Counted from the first letter of the stretch, positions 26,650 to 36,342 are shown. The stretch is DNA of 64,000 nucleotides from Chryseobacterium foetidum (GCF_025457425.1 NZ_JAMXIA010000001.1:1798001-1862000), one strand, 5' to 3'. Notes: generated by a model from the sequence alone, not told the origin. Made by a program: numbers and translations.

Positions 26650-27390
26650 TTATTTGTGAAGTGCCTTGATGTATTTTTCAAGTGCCATCGTCATGGATGG
26701 AGTTTCTTTTGTAGGCGCCATCAGATCAACTTTCAGTCCTGCTTCCTCAGCTGCTGCGGAAGTTGTGGGACCAAAAACACCTATTTTAGTTTCGTTCTGT
26801 ACAAAATCAGGAAAATTCTGCTGTAGAGATTTTATTCCCTGTGGGCTGAAGAAAATCAACATATCATAATCCTTGATTTTAATATCTGTAAGATCACTGC
26901 AAACAGTTCTGTACATGATAGCTCTCGTCCACTGTATATTGGCTGCATCTAAAGTTTTTGGGATTTCCGGCCCTAAAACATCCGAAGACGGCAACAAATA
27001 TTTCTCTGAAGGGAATTTTTTGAATAGAGGTGCAAGATCTGCAAAGTTTTTTTCGCCGAAGCTGATCTTTCTTTTTCTGTAGACAATATGCTTCTGAAGA
27101 TAATTGGCAATTGCCTCAGACTGGCAGATGTAACGCATTGTATCCGGCACAGTAAATCTTAATTCTTCTGCTAATCTGAAATAATGATCAACCGCATTTT
27201 TACTGGTGAAAATAATCCCCGTATACTGTGTAAGATCAATCTTCTGCGTTCTTAATTCTTTGTTATCTACTCCTTCGACGTGGATAAACGGACGGAAATC
27301 AATCTTAATCTTTTCCTTTTTCGCAATTTCCAGATATGGAGAAGACTCACTCGGAGCTGGTTGAGAAACCAATATAGACTTTATTCTCAT
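26650..27390 (-). CDS. hemD: Uroporphyrinogen-III synthase
   Basis: HemD closes and isomerises hydroxymethylbilane to uroporphyrinogen III in haem synthesis. The 246-residue protein shows the two-lobed pattern: VSQPAPSESSPYLEIAKK, then GIIFTSKNAVDHYFRL (about residues 58-73), a central swap region, LIFFSPQGIKSLQQNF (about 176-191) and GPTTSAAAEEAGLKVDLMA near the C-terminus. The family is poorly conserved, but these SxxAV and PQG/GPTTAxA blocks are diagnostic. It follows the DUF4271 gene by 12 bp, a pairing typical of Bacteroidota. Confidence 0.9.
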   Translation of the reverse strand: MRIKSILVSQPAPSESSPYLEIAKKEKIKIDFRPFIHVEGVDNKELRTQKIDLTQYTGIIFTSKNAVDHYFRLAEELRFTVPDTMRYICQSEAIANYLQKHIVYRKRKISFGEKNFADLAPLFKKFPSEKYLLPSSDVLGPEIPKTLDAANIQWTRAIMYRTVCSDLTDIKIKDYDMLIFFSPQGIKSLQQNFPDFVQNETKIGVFGPTTSAAAEEAGLKVDLMAPTKETPSMTMALEKYIKALHK

Positions 27391-27402
27391 CTTGTAGTTT
27401 TA

Positions 27403-28071
27403 TTAGAAAAATAAAAGTTTCCATAGCATCAAAAGAGGTGCTATTTGAAGGGTGCAAATATACAAAAATTTATAATACCATTTCTGTGGAAGTATATTAT
27501 TTTTATGAAACATATAAAACAACACCTTGAAAATGAACACAAAAGAAAATGCTACCACATAAATTTCAAACGCCTTATTCTTCTCAATGGGAAAATAATA
27601 ATGCGCAACACACAGCATCATCAGGAGAATACTGATTACAAACTGCATTTTGGTAGAAGTAAAATAGAAAATATTCCATTTTTTTCCGTCGCCAATGCTG
27701 TGATAAAGCAGGAAACCAAGGCTTGTGCGTATAAAATAAAACAGCGAGATCACCGCAAGAGTGTATCCAAACTTATTCAGATGAAAACCGAAAACCTGAT
27801 TCTCTGTAATAAATCTGGGAAGCACTGGTACATACTGCGAAATCAGAACAGACAGCACCAAAACAAAAACCACAGAAGTAATGATCCAGTTGGGAAGATT
27901 GTTGCTGGAATCGAAATATTTCTGAAAAAGAAAATCTTTCAGATTAGCCTGCCTTTCAATAACATTCATCATAAATATATAAAGAAAGATACATCCTAAC
28001 AATATAGAAATCACCCAATCAGTATTTTCGGGGATTCTTACAGGGTCTACAAAAGTCTGTGATAATGGCAA
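27403..28071 (-). CDS. DUF4271-family membrane protein
   Basis: The 222-residue protein has about six membrane helices and the block NIFYFTSTKMQFVISILLMMLCVAHYYF typical of DUF4271. The start is TTG 28071; an in-frame stop lies seven codons upstream and the next ATG (in FMMNVIERQ) would remove the first helix, so TTG seems right. A -7-like TAATTTTG lies just upstream, implying a very short or absent leader. It precedes hemD by 12 bp. Function unknown. Confidence 0.82.
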   Translation of the reverse strand: MPLSQTFVDPVRIPENTDWVISILLGCIFLYIFMMNVIERQANLKDFLFQKYFDSSNNLPNWIITSVVFVLVLSVLISQYVPVLPRFITENQVFGFHLNKFGYTLAVISLFYFIRTSLGFLLYHSIGDGKKWNIFYFTSTKMQFVISILLMMLCVAHYYFPIEKNKAFEIYVVAFSFVFIFKVLFYMFHKNNILPQKWYYKFLYICTLQIAPLLMLWKLLFF

Positions 28072-28128
28072 ACGAATTTTTTTGCAAAATTATAGATTAT
28101 TTTGTAGAAAATAGAAAGTCTAAAAAAC

Positions 28129-28136
28129 TATCTTTG
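28129..28136 (+). promoter_or_regulatory. Promoter -7 element of the glycosyltransferase operon
   Basis: TATCTTTG matches TAnnTTTG and lies 9 bp before the start codon; a TTTG at 28101-28104 is 24 bp upstream, slightly long for a -33 element. Confidence 0.55.
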
Positions 28137-28145
28137 CAAACTGAA

Positions 28146-28862
28146 ATGAAAAAACTCGTTATCATCCCCACGTACAACGAAAAGGAAAATATTAAACAGA
28201 TAATTTCCGCTGTTTTTGCATTGGAGGAGGAGTTTCACATTCTCGTGGTAGACGATTCTTCACCCGATGGCACGGCAGATATTGTGAGAGATTTACAGAA
28301 AGAATTTCCACACACACTTCATATTTCCGTCAGAAAAGTGAAAGACGGCTTAGGGAAAGCCTATATCCATGGTTTCAAATGGGCGATTCAGAATCAGTAC
28401 GATTATATTTTTGAGATGGATGCCGATTTTTCTCATAATCCTGAAGATTTACCTAAACTTTTTGAAGCCTGCAAAAATGCCGACATGGCCATCGGTTCGC
28501 GTTATTCAAAAGGTGTAAACGTGGTCAATTGGCCGATGGGAAGGGTATTGCTTTCCTATTTCGCTTCAAAATATGTGCGTTTTGTTTTAGGTTTGCCTAT
28601 TCATGATACAACAGCAGGATTTGTATGCTTTTCAAGAAAAGTTTTGGAAGAAATCGGTTTGGACAATGTTAAATTAAAAGGATACGGCTTTCAGATTGAA
28701 ATGAAATTCAGAACTTTGAAGAAAGGTTTTAAAATCGTTGAAGTTCCTATCATCTTCACCAACAGAATTTTGGGAGAAAGCAAAATGAACGGCGGAATCA
28801 TTCACGAAGCTGTTTTTGGAGTCTTAAATTTAAAATGGAAATCTATAATCGGTAGGTTATGA
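28146..28862 (+). CDS. Polyprenol monophosphomannose synthase-like glycosyltransferase (GT2)
   Basis: I place the start at ATG 28146 (MKKLVIIPTYNEKENI), 29 codons inside the longest frame, because the upstream part overlaps the divergent gene's promoter and lacks conservation. The 238-residue GT2 enzyme has PTYNEKEN at its N-terminus, DDSSPDGTAD (about residues 37-46), the catalytic/metal EMDADFSH (about 91-98), GSRYSKG and DTTAGFVCF. Such enzymes transfer a sugar from GDP- or UDP-sugar to polyprenyl phosphate at the membrane. No membrane segment is seen. It overlaps the next gene by 4 bp. Confidence 0.9.
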   Translation: MKKLVIIPTYNEKENIKQIISAVFALEEEFHILVVDDSSPDGTADIVRDLQKEFPHTLHISVRKVKDGLGKAYIHGFKWAIQNQYDYIFEMDADFSHNPEDLPKLFEACKNADMAIGSRYSKGVNVVNWPMGRVLLSYFASKYVRFVLGLPIHDTTAGFVCFSRKVLEEIGLDNVKLKGYGFQIEMKFRTLKKGFKIVEVPIIFTNRILGESKMNGGIIHEAVFGVLNLKWKSIIGRL

Positions 28863-29227
28863 AGAAGATATTTTGTTTTTTTATTTTTCTGATATTATTT
28901 TCATGTAAAAAATACATCGATAAACCAAAAAATCTTATCGACAAGGAAACAATGGCCGAATTAATGGCAGAAATGGCCATCAACGATCAGGTAAGTTTCA
29001 TGTATCAGGGAAAAAATCTTGAGAGCGGAACCCGTTTTATCCTTAAAAATTACAATATAAAAGCTGATGATTTTGTTGAAAGCTACAAATATTACGTAGT
29101 TAACCAAAAAATGAAAGACATTGTAGAAGATGCCCAGAAAATCCTGCTTGAAAAAGATCCAAAAGCCGAAAAACATGTAAAGGCCAAACTGAAAAGCAAT
29201 CAGAACGTCCCTAATTTCGCAAGATAA
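28859..29227 (+). CDS. DUF4296-family lipoprotein
   Basis: The 122-residue protein starts with a lipoprotein signal (lipobox LILFSC, cysteine at about residue 16) and has the helical DUF4296 pattern: LIDKETMAELMAEMAINDQVSF and YKYYVVNQKMKDIVEDAQK. Function is unknown. It overlaps the glycosyltransferase by 4 bp and precedes tgt by 56 bp; this order is common in Flavobacteriia. Confidence 0.85.
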   Translation: MKKIFCFFIFLILFSCKKYIDKPKNLIDKETMAELMAEMAINDQVSFMYQGKNLESGTRFILKNYNIKADDFVESYKYYVVNQKMKDIVEDAQKILLEKDPKAEKHVKAKLKSNQNVPNFAR

Positions 29228-29283
29228 TTTCACGGAGTTTTAAATTTCATCTTTCAAAAATTATTTAGATTTAAAAAATATAA

Positions 29284-30414
29284 ATGAGTTTCTTTAGTAT
29301 AGAAAAAACCTCTCAGGGCAAAGCAAGAGCCGGCGAACTGACTACTGCACACGGAAAAGTTCAGGCTCCCATTTTTATGCCTGTAGGAACTGTTGCCAGC
29401 GTAAAAACAGTGCACCAGAGAGAGTTAAAAGAAGATATAAAAGCACAGATCATCCTCGGAAATACGTATCACCTATACCTACGTCCCGGAATGGAAGTGA
29501 TGCAGGCAGCAGGCGGTCTTCATAAATTTATGAACTGGGACCTTCCTATTCTTACAGACTCAGGCGGTTTTCAGGTTTTTTCGCTTTCTGGGACGAGAAA
29601 AATGTCTGAAGAAGGCGTGAAATTCAAATCCCATATCGACGGTAGCGTTCATTTATTCACTCCTGAAAAATCTATGGAAATTCAGAGACAGATCGGAGCT
29701 GATATTTTCATGGCTTTCGATGAATGCGTTGCCTATCCTGAAGAATACAATCAGGTAAAACAATCTATGGAAATGACGCACCGCTGGCTGAAAAGATGCA
29801 TGAACTGGAATGAACAAAATCCTGAACTCTACGGCCACAAGCAAACATTTTTCCCGATTGTACAGGGTTCCACTTTTTCAGACTTAAGAAAAATTTCTGC
29901 GGAAGTTATTTCTGAAGCCGGAGCTGAAGGAAATGCGATTGGAGGACTCTCAGTTGGCGAACCTGAAGAAGAAATGTACAGAATTACCGACGAGGTGACA
30001 GACATTCTCCCAAAAGAAAAACCAAGATATTTAATGGGAGTAGGAACTCCATGGAATATTTTGGAATCCATCGGACTTGGAATTGACATGATGGACTGCG
30101 TAATGCCAACCAGAAATGCCAGAAACGCAATGCTTTTCACATGGCAGGGCGTTATGAACATGAAAAATGAAAAATGGAAGCAGGATTTTTCTCCGCTGGA
30201 CGAGTTTGGGACAAGTTTTGTTGACCGTGAATATTCCAAAGCTTATGTAAGACATTTATTTGTTTCAAAAGAATATCTTGCAAAGCAGATTGCATCTGTT
30301 CATAACCTTGCGTTCTATTTAGATTTGGTAAAAGTGGCAAGAGAACATATTTTGGCAGGAGATTTCTACGAGTGGAAAAACTCTGTAATGCCTGTTTTAA
30401 GACAAAGACTTTAA
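29284..30414 (+). CDS. tgt: Queuine tRNA-ribosyltransferase lacking the zinc-binding cysteines
   Basis: TGT exchanges guanine 34 for preQ1 in tRNAs with GUN anticodons. The 376-residue length is normal. Catalytic DSGGFQVFSL (about residue 93), GGLSVGEP, and the nucleophilic D271 in DCVMPTRNARN are present. The usual C-x-C-x2-C zinc motif is replaced by residues G309, S311 and D314 (in LDEFGTSFVDREY), while the fourth ligand position H340, with the expected 26-residue spacing, is kept. The frame is intact, so the enzyme likely folds without this zinc. It lies upstream of lptF/G. Confidence 0.94.
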   Translation: MSFFSIEKTSQGKARAGELTTAHGKVQAPIFMPVGTVASVKTVHQRELKEDIKAQIILGNTYHLYLRPGMEVMQAAGGLHKFMNWDLPILTDSGGFQVFSLSGTRKMSEEGVKFKSHIDGSVHLFTPEKSMEIQRQIGADIFMAFDECVAYPEEYNQVKQSMEMTHRWLKRCMNWNEQNPELYGHKQTFFPIVQGSTFSDLRKISAEVISEAGAEGNAIGGLSVGEPEEEMYRITDEVTDILPKEKPRYLMGVGTPWNILESIGLGIDMMDCVMPTRNARNAMLFTWQGVMNMKNEKWKQDFSPLDEFGTSFVDREYSKAYVRHLFVSKEYLAKQIASVHNLAFYLDLVKVAREHILAGDFYEWKNSVMPVLRQRL

Positions 30415-30425
30415 AAATATCATCA

Positions 30426-31538
30426 ATGCTGAAAATTGTAGACAGATATATCGTCAGAAAATACCTTGGGACATTCAGTTTCATGCTTATTTTGCTGTCT
30501 ATTGTGGTTTTGGTAATTGATGTACAGCAGAAAATCCCAAGAATTGAAAATGCCACAGCGGTAGATCCAAAACTGAATCTTACATATTTTTTGATTCACT
30601 TTTACCCATTCTGGATTATCAATCTTGTGGTGACTTTCCTCGCGATTCTTGTTTTTATTTCGGTAATTTACTTCACTTCGAGAATGGCCAACAATACGGA
30701 AATTGTAGCCATTATCAGCAGCGGCGCAAGTTTTCACAGGTTTGCAAAGCCATATCTTCTCACATCCTTATTTATTGCTCTGATTTCGCTTACGGTAAAT
30801 CACCTCGTATTACCCTGGGCCAACATGAAGAAAAATGAGCTGGAAGCATACACCTACAATGCGGCGAAAAAAGATAAAATTCTCGGCACCGCGCCAGTTT
30901 CGGCACAATTAAGCAAAACTGAATATATTTTTGTGAATTCATGGAACAAAAAAGAAAACAGCGGTTATGGATTTGCCTATCAGAAGTTTGATAAAAACCG
31001 AAAACTTGTCTACGAATTAAAGGCCAATGATGTTCTCTGGGATGTAAAAAAGAAACAGTTTGTTCTGAACAGTTACATGGAAAAAACCGTTAATAAAAAC
31101 GACACTCAAAAACTTGCCAATGGCTATGAAATAAGAAAAAGTTACGGTCAGGCTCCTGAAGAACTTTTCCCAAATCAGCTTCTAGGACAGAATAAACCGA
31201 CACCTGAACTTTTAGATTTCATCAACCGTGAAAAACAGAAAGGAAACAGCAATTTAAATTCACATCTCAATGAGCTTCATCAGAGAACTGCGATGCCGGT
31301 TGCCATTGTTTTACTTACTTTTTTAGCGCTTTCTTTAGCCTCACAAAAGAAAAGAGGTGGCTTGGGTGTAAATCTTGCCATCGGAATCTCACTCGCTTTC
31401 GTTTTCGTATTTTCATTTGAAGCATTAAAAGTAGTTTCAGAAAACAAGGCAATTTCTCCGGCACTGGCGATGTGGTTACCCAACATTGCTTTTTTTCCTT
31501 TAACGCTTTATCTTTATCTGAAAAGAGCCAATCAGTAA
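30426..31538 (+). CDS. LptF/LptG-family lipopolysaccharide export permease
   Basis: I use ATG 30426 (MLKIVDRYIVRKYLGTF), 11 bp after tgt, instead of the longer frame that overlaps tgt. The 370-residue protein has three N-terminal membrane helices, a periplasmic beta-jellyroll of about 180 residues and three C-terminal helices (AMPVAIVLLTFLALSLAS onward), the YjgP/YjgQ layout. It extracts lipopolysaccharide from the inner membrane with LptB. Which of the two subunits it is cannot be decided. It overlaps the convergent birA by 7 bp. Confidence 0.9.
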   Translation: MLKIVDRYIVRKYLGTFSFMLILLSIVVLVIDVQQKIPRIENATAVDPKLNLTYFLIHFYPFWIINLVVTFLAILVFISVIYFTSRMANNTEIVAIISSGASFHRFAKPYLLTSLFIALISLTVNHLVLPWANMKKNELEAYTYNAAKKDKILGTAPVSAQLSKTEYIFVNSWNKKENSGYGFAYQKFDKNRKLVYELKANDVLWDVKKKQFVLNSYMEKTVNKNDTQKLANGYEIRKSYGQAPEELFPNQLLGQNKPTPELLDFINREKQKGNSNLNSHLNELHQRTAMPVAIVLLTFLALSLASQKKRGGLGVNLAIGISLAFVFVFSFEALKVVSENKAISPALAMWLPNIAFFPLTLYLYLKRANQ

Positions 31539-32245
31539 AGAAGTTTTATCTCTTTATGATAAAATTTCTGCATTCCGCCCTCAAATTCGATATGAATTTC
31601 ACCATTTGCATCAGCACAACGGATGATGCCATTTTGTCTGATTCCATCCTTTTCAAAAACAGAGATTTCATCTTTTTTAAATAAGTTTTCATTAAACCTA
31701 CTTAAAATATCAGTTTCAGATGGAATTGATTTTAAATTTTCAACCATAAATTCATGGAAATTTTCAGAAAATTCTTTGAGATCGAATGTTTTGGAAGTCT
31801 GCGTTAAAACAGATCCTGCCGTGCTTATATCATCAAAATCCTCCTGCAGAACATTAATTCCGATACCGATGATGAAATATTGGTTTCCATTAATTTTTTT
31901 CTTTTCCAAAAGAATTCCGCACACTTTTTTATTCTGAATGATCACATCGTTAGGCCATTTAATTTTCACAGATTTATCCGTCAGATTGGCAAGAAAATGT
32001 CTAACTAAAACTGCGGTATAATAATTGAACAAGAAATCGGAGACTTTTACAGACTCACAGTTCACTGCGATACTGTAAGCCAGATTTTTACCTGCCACTG
32101 ATTTCCATGAATTTCCGTACTGCCCGCGACCTTTCGTTTGATTAAAACTACAGACGGCAATAAAATTTGAATCCGGATAAAGTAAAAATGAAGCTGCTTC
32201 GTCATTAGTAGAAGAGCAGTGATCAAGATAAATGAGGCCTTCCAT
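31532..32245 (-). CDS. birA: Biotin--acetyl-CoA-carboxylase ligase, monofunctional
   Basis: The 237-residue enzyme attaches biotin to the biotin carboxyl carrier protein. Motifs are STNDEAA at the N-terminus, the nucleotide/biotin loop KGRGQYGNSW (about residues 38-47, with the usual GRGR changed to GRGQ), IKWPNDVI (about 98-105), and GIGINV (about 127-132). No N-terminal DNA-binding domain is present, so it is not a repressor. It is divergent from rsfS. Confidence 0.93.
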   Translation of the reverse strand: MEGLIYLDHCSSTNDEAASFLLYPDSNFIAVCSFNQTKGRGQYGNSWKSVAGKNLAYSIAVNCESVKVSDFLFNYYTAVLVRHFLANLTDKSVKIKWPNDVIIQNKKVCGILLEKKKINGNQYFIIGIGINVLQEDFDDISTAGSVLTQTSKTFDLKEFSENFHEFMVENLKSIPSETDILSRFNENLFKKDEISVFEKDGIRQNGIIRCADANGEIHIEFEGGMQKFYHKEIKLLY

Positions 32246-32305
32246 TTAAGAAAAATTTATGACTAATTGGACGGCTAAAGTAAGTCTAAAGTAAAAGAAA
32301 AACAA

Positions 32306-32313
32306 TAAATTTG
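32306..32313 (+). promoter_or_regulatory. Promoter -7 element of the rsfS-ftsH operon
   Basis: TAAATTTG matches TAnnTTTG and lies 19 bp before the rsfS start. No clear -33 TTTG is at the right spacing. Confidence 0.5.
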
Positions 32314-32332
32314 CAGATTATAGTACTTTTTA

Positions 32333-32701
32333 ATGAGCAACACGACAGAAAAACAACAATTAATAGATAAAATAGTAGAAGCTATTCAGGATGTAAAAGG
32401 AGAAGATGTAATGATCTTTGATTTAACAAAAATCGAAAACTCGGTAGCCGAAACTTTTATTATATGCAGCGGAAATTCCAACACTCAGGTATCTGCTTTG
32501 GCAGGATCCATCGAGAAAAAGGTTCGTAACGACCTACAGGACAGACCATGGCACGTAGAAGGTACAGAAAACGCGATGTGGGTTTTGGTAGACTACGTAA
32601 GCGTGGTTGTACATATTTTCCAGAAAGAAACACGTGAATATTACGATATCGAAGAACTTTGGGGAGACGCTGTGATTACGAGAATCGAAAACGCAATCTA
32701 A
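32333..32701 (+). CDS. rsfS: Ribosome silencing factor RsfS
   Basis: The 122-residue protein binds ribosomal protein uL14 and prevents subunit joining in starvation. Family features are DLTKIENSVAETFIICSGNSNTQVSALAGSIEKKV and GTENAMWVLVDYVSVVVHIFQKETREYYDIEELWGDA, the latter nearly invariant. It is followed after 17 bp by ftsH in the same operon. Confidence 0.95.
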   Translation: MSNTTEKQQLIDKIVEAIQDVKGEDVMIFDLTKIENSVAETFIICSGNSNTQVSALAGSIEKKVRNDLQDRPWHVEGTENAMWVLVDYVSVVVHIFQKETREYYDIEELWGDAVITRIENAI

Positions 32702-32718
32702 ATTTTTAAAAGCAATAA

Positions 32719-34731
32719 ATGAATAATAAAGGATTTAACTGGTTTTTTCCTATAGCCATTATCGCGCTTTTGCTGTTCTTTGCTTCCAATTTTTTATCGG
32801 AAGGAAACAGCAAAACCATCAATGAAGACACCTTCTTCAGAGAGATGCAGGCAGGGAAAGTTCAGAAAGTTGAAATTAACAAGCAGACTGAGAAGGCTGA
32901 TGTATTTTTAACCAAAGAAGCAAAAACACAGACGGTAGAAAAGAAAGACAACAATCCATTCTCAGGTTCTTTGGGAATGTCTGCAAAGCCGGATTATGTT
33001 GTAAAATATGGTGACTTAAAGCTTTTTCTTGAAAAATTTGACGCTTTAAAAGGTCAGAATCCGGCATTAAAAACAACGAAAGATTACGCTGAAGGCGAAA
33101 GCCCGTTTGCGGGAATTCTGATCAATGTTTTAATTTGGGTAACTGTTTTAGGACTATTCTATTTCATCCTTTTCAGAAAGATGGGTGGCGGAGGCGGCCC
33201 TGGCGGACAGATATTCTCAATCGGGAAATCAAGAGCCAAGCTTTTTGACGAAAAAGAAAAAATTCAGACTACATTTAAAGATGTGGCAGGTCTTGAAGGA
33301 GCTAAGGAAGAAGTACAGGAAGTAGTAGATTTTCTTAAAAATTCTGAAAAATATACAAAACTGGGAGGTAAAATTCCTAAAGGTGTTCTTCTGGTAGGTC
33401 CTCCGGGAACAGGTAAAACATTATTGGCAAAAGCCGTTGCAGGTGAAGCTAAAGTACCTTTCTTCTCACTTTCAGGTTCAGACTTTGTGGAGATGTTTGT
33501 AGGGGTTGGAGCTTCAAGGGTGAGAGATCTTTTTGCTCAGGCTAAAGCCAAATCTCCGGCAATCATCTTCATTGATGAGATTGATGCCATCGGTAGAGCA
33601 AGAGGTAAAAACAACTTCTCCGGCGGAAACGACGAAAGAGAAAACACGTTGAACCAGCTTTTAACTGAAATGGACGGTTTCGGAACAGACGTTAACGTGA
33701 TCGTGATGGCTGCAACTAACAGAGCTGATATTTTAGATAAAGCCTTGATGAGAGCAGGACGTTTCGACCGTTCGGTTTATGTAGATCTTCCGGAACTGCA
33801 CGAAAGAAAAGAAATTTTCGAGGTTCATTTAAGTAAAATTAAACTGGATGATACTGTAGACCGTGAATTCCTTGCCAAGCAAACTCCTGGATTCAGTGGT
33901 GCTGATATTGCCAATGTTTGTAATGAAGCAGCATTGATCGCAGCGAGAAACAGCCATACTTCAGTTACAAAACAGGATTTCCTTGACGCTGTAGACAGAA
34001 TCATCGGTGGTCTTGAAAAGAAAAACATGGCGATCAAGCCATCAGAAAAAAGAAGAGTAGCTTATCATGAAGCAGGTCACGCAACCATCTCATGGTTGGT
34101 TGAGCACGCGTCACCACTTTTAAAAGTAACCATTGTTCCGAGAGGAAGATCTTTGGGAGCTGCCTGGTATTTACCTGAAGAAAGACAGCTGACAACTACT
34201 GAGCAGATGCTTGACGAAATGTGTGCTACATTGGGAGGTAGAGCAGCTGAGCAGGTTATTTTCAATAACATCTCAACGGGCGCACTTTCTGATCTTGAAA
34301 CAGTGACGAAAAGAGCTCAGGCGATGGTAACCATCTACGGATTGAGTCCTAACATCGGTAATATTTCTTACTACGACAGTACGGGACAGTCTGAATACAA
34401 CTTTGGAAAACCATATTCTGAACAAACTGCAAGTAAAATTGACCTTGAGATAAAATCTATAATCGAGAATCAATATGACAGAGCGGTGCAGATTTTGACT
34501 GAAAACAAGGACAAACTGGATGCTTTGGCCAACAAACTTCTGGAGAAAGAAGTGATTTTCAGAGAAGATCTGGAGGATGTTTTTGGAAAAAGAGCATGGG
34601 ATCCGGAACTTACTGAGAAACCGGTGACGAATACCATCGCAAATGCGAAAGAACCTTCAGAGGAAATTCTAATCAAAGATAAAGAACAAGACAGTGAAAC
34701 TCAGGCACCTGAAAGCCCGGCACAACTGTAG
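32719..34731 (+). CDS. ftsH: ATP-dependent zinc metalloprotease FtsH
   Basis: The 670-residue membrane AAA protease degrades misfolded membrane and regulatory proteins. Two membrane helices (about residues 5-24 and 131-150) flank a periplasmic domain. The AAA module has Walker A GPPGTGKT (227-234), Walker [12 protein letters not shown], and the second region of homology with MRAGRFDR; the pore motif FVG lies in [12 protein letters not shown]. The zinc site HEAGH is at 450-454. The C-terminal 50 residues are an acidic tail. It is co-transcribed with rsfS and ends at a terminator. Confidence 0.97.
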   Translation: MNNKGFNWFFPIAIIALLLFFASNFLSEGNSKTINEDTFFREMQAGKVQKVEINKQTEKADVFLTKEAKTQTVEKKDNNPFSGSLGMSAKPDYVVKYGDLKLFLEKFDALKGQNPALKTTKDYAEGESPFAGILINVLIWVTVLGLFYFILFRKMGGGGGPGGQIFSIGKSRAKLFDEKEKIQTTFKDVAGLEGAKEEVQEVVDFLKNSEKYTKLGGKIPKGVLLVGPPGTGKTLLAKAVAGEAKVPFFSLSGSDFVEMFVGVGASRVRDLFAQAKAKSPAIIFIDEIDAIGRARGKNNFSGGNDERENTLNQLLTEMDGFGTDVNVIVMAATNRADILDKALMRAGRFDRSVYVDLPELHERKEIFEVHLSKIKLDDTVDREFLAKQTPGFSGADIANVCNEAALIAARNSHTSVTKQDFLDAVDRIIGGLEKKNMAIKPSEKRRVAYHEAGHATISWLVEHASPLLKVTIVPRGRSLGAAWYLPEERQLTTTEQMLDEMCATLGGRAAEQVIFNNISTGALSDLETVTKRAQAMVTIYGLSPNIGNISYYDSTGQSEYNFGKPYSEQTASKIDLEIKSIIENQYDRAVQILTENKDKLDALANKLLEKEVIFREDLEDVFGKRAWDPELTEKPVTNTIANAKEPSEEILIKDKEQDSETQAPESPAQL

Positions 34732-34754
34732 AATTCTTTTAAATAAATTTTATG

Positions 34755-34787
34755 AAAACCCGGCAGCGCAAAACTGTTGGGTTTTTT
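34755..34787 (+). terminator. Terminator after ftsH
   Basis: Arms AAAACCCGGCAG / CTGTTGGGTTTT (two G-U pairs), 7-nt loop and a T run. Confidence 0.75.
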
Positions 34788-34865
34788 AACATTTATGCGT
34801 ATATTTCTCATTAGTTCTATATTAATTTTTTACTTTTGTATTAAGTTGACTAAAAATAAATTAAG

Positions 34866-35444
34866 TTGAGTTTATTCAAGAAAATTGTAAGCAAACTTAC
34901 CAATCAGCCTGAAAATGATGAAAAGCAGAGTTTGGAAAAGCTGGGAGATTCGCTGAAAAACGCAGATCTCGACTATAAATTCGCACAGCTTTTCACACAC
35001 TCAGGTGGATTTTTTAATTATTGCGCAGACGAAGCCGAAGCATTACAGACTCTTAATCAGATTGTGAAGATTGAGGGAGTCAACAATATTTTCTGTTGTG
35101 ACAAAGACCTGCAAAACTTCCTTAACGTTGTAAAGACCAACTTTACTCCTGAATTGCAGCATGCCAACGATGCCGCTTTTATCACCTGCGAATATCTGAT
35201 TGCCTTCGATGGCAGAATTATGCTTTCAGCCAACAATATTCTACATTATCATTCTTCCAAACTTCCGGAGAAAATCATTATCATGGCCAATGTATCCCAA
35301 ATCGTGAGCAATCTGAATGACGCCATGGGAAAAATCAAAAGAAACGGAAACATAAAAAACCTTACCTCCATCAGCGGCGGTCAGAATAAACTGGATGCAA
35401 CTGCTCCGAACAATAAACTTTTCCTGCTTCTCCTTGAAGACTAA
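34866..35444 (+). CDS. LUD-domain protein (LutC/YkgG-like)
   Basis: The 192-residue protein starts at TTG 34866 (MSLFKKIVSKL) and has a LUD fold: GVNNIFCCDKDLQNFL, then DAAFITCEYLIAFDGRIMLSA and LPEKIIIMANVSQIV. LUD proteins include lactate-utilisation subunit LutC, but this stand-alone version is of unknown function and is conserved between ftsH and cdsA in Bacteroidota. It is followed by cdsA after 25 bp. Confidence 0.82.
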   Translation: MSLFKKIVSKLTNQPENDEKQSLEKLGDSLKNADLDYKFAQLFTHSGGFFNYCADEAEALQTLNQIVKIEGVNNIFCCDKDLQNFLNVVKTNFTPELQHANDAAFITCEYLIAFDGRIMLSANNILHYHSSKLPEKIIIMANVSQIVSNLNDAMGKIKRNGNIKNLTSISGGQNKLDATAPNNKLFLLLLED

Positions 35445-35469
35445 AGCAGAACTGTAAACTCAGAAAATT

Positions 35470-36342
35470 TTGGACAAAAATCTTATTCAGAGAACCCTCT
35501 CGGGGATTATTTACATCGCAATTATTATCTTGTGTACCACACCCTTCGGTGCACAGCTTATCAACAACATTTCGCCAGACCTGGCAAAACAGCAGTATCT
35601 TTATTACGGTTTAATTACTTTGCTGTTAACCGTTGGAACCTGGGAATGCATCAAAATCATGAAGTTTGGAAACGGCTACGAAAAATGGATCGTTTTCCCC
35701 ATAGTGGCCATCATCTATTATATTTTCTCCAAAAGATATTTTCAGCACGGCTTTTATTTTGATTTCAGACTTCCTGATATTCTTGCGATTGCTTTGGTGG
35801 GGATCGCGGCAATTACTTTATTTAAATTTGCATCCGAACTGTATTTTGACAGCGGGAAACTCATCTTCACGGTCATTTACGTGGCACTTCCCTTTTGCTT
35901 TGCGCTGGGACTTCCCAAATATTCATCATACGAACAGACTTTTTCGCTGGAAGTGATCTTTCTCTTCATTCTCATCTGGAGCAGCGATACTTTTGCGTAC
36001 ATCGCAGGAAGGCTTTTCGGGAAACATAAAATGGCACCCAAAATTTCACCTAAGAAAACGTGGGAAGGTTATATCGGAGGAGTAGTTTTAACTTTAATTT
36101 TATCCTATTTCGTTGAAAAATATCAGCCTCAACTGAGAGGAAACTGGATGGTTGTAGGGTTTTTGGTAGCTTTATTTGCTCCCCTCGGAGATTTGGTGGA
36201 GAGCCAGCTTAAAAGAACCTTCGGTGTGAAAGACAGCGGAAATATCATCCCGGGACATGGCGGCGTATTAGACAGACTCGACAGTTTTTTAATCTGCGCG
36301 CCTGTCGTATATTTGTACTTTATTATTGAAAAATTTATTTAA
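35470..36342 (+). CDS. cdsA: Phosphatidate cytidylyltransferase (CDP-diacylglycerol synthase)
   Basis: The 290-residue integral membrane enzyme makes CDP-diacylglycerol from CTP and phosphatidic acid. About eight helices are visible, and the family signature is complete: SDTFAYIAGRLFGKHKMAPKISPKKTWEG (about residues 177-205) with the C-terminal DLVESQLKR and KDSGNIIPGHGGVLDRLDS. The start is TTG 35470. The product feeds the psd gene 68 bp downstream via phosphatidylserine. Confidence 0.96.
   Translation: MDKNLIQRTLSGIIYIAIIILCTTPFGAQLINNISPDLAKQQYLYYGLITLLLTVGTWECIKIMKFGNGYEKWIVFPIVAIIYYIFSKRYFQHGFYFDFRLPDILAIALVGIAAITLFKFASELYFDSGKLIFTVIYVALPFCFALGLPKYSSYEQTFSLEVIFLFILIWSSDTFAYIAGRLFGKHKMAPKISPKKTWEGYIGGVVLTLILSYFVEKYQPQLRGNWMVVGFLVALFAPLGDLVESQLKRTFGVKDSGNIIPGHGGVLDRLDSFLICAPVVYLYFIIEKFI

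Noticed and set aside
29284..30414. tgt as a pseudogene because the zinc cysteines are missing
   Set aside because: The frame is full length, all catalytic residues and the histidine ligand are kept, and the replacement looks like a family variant.
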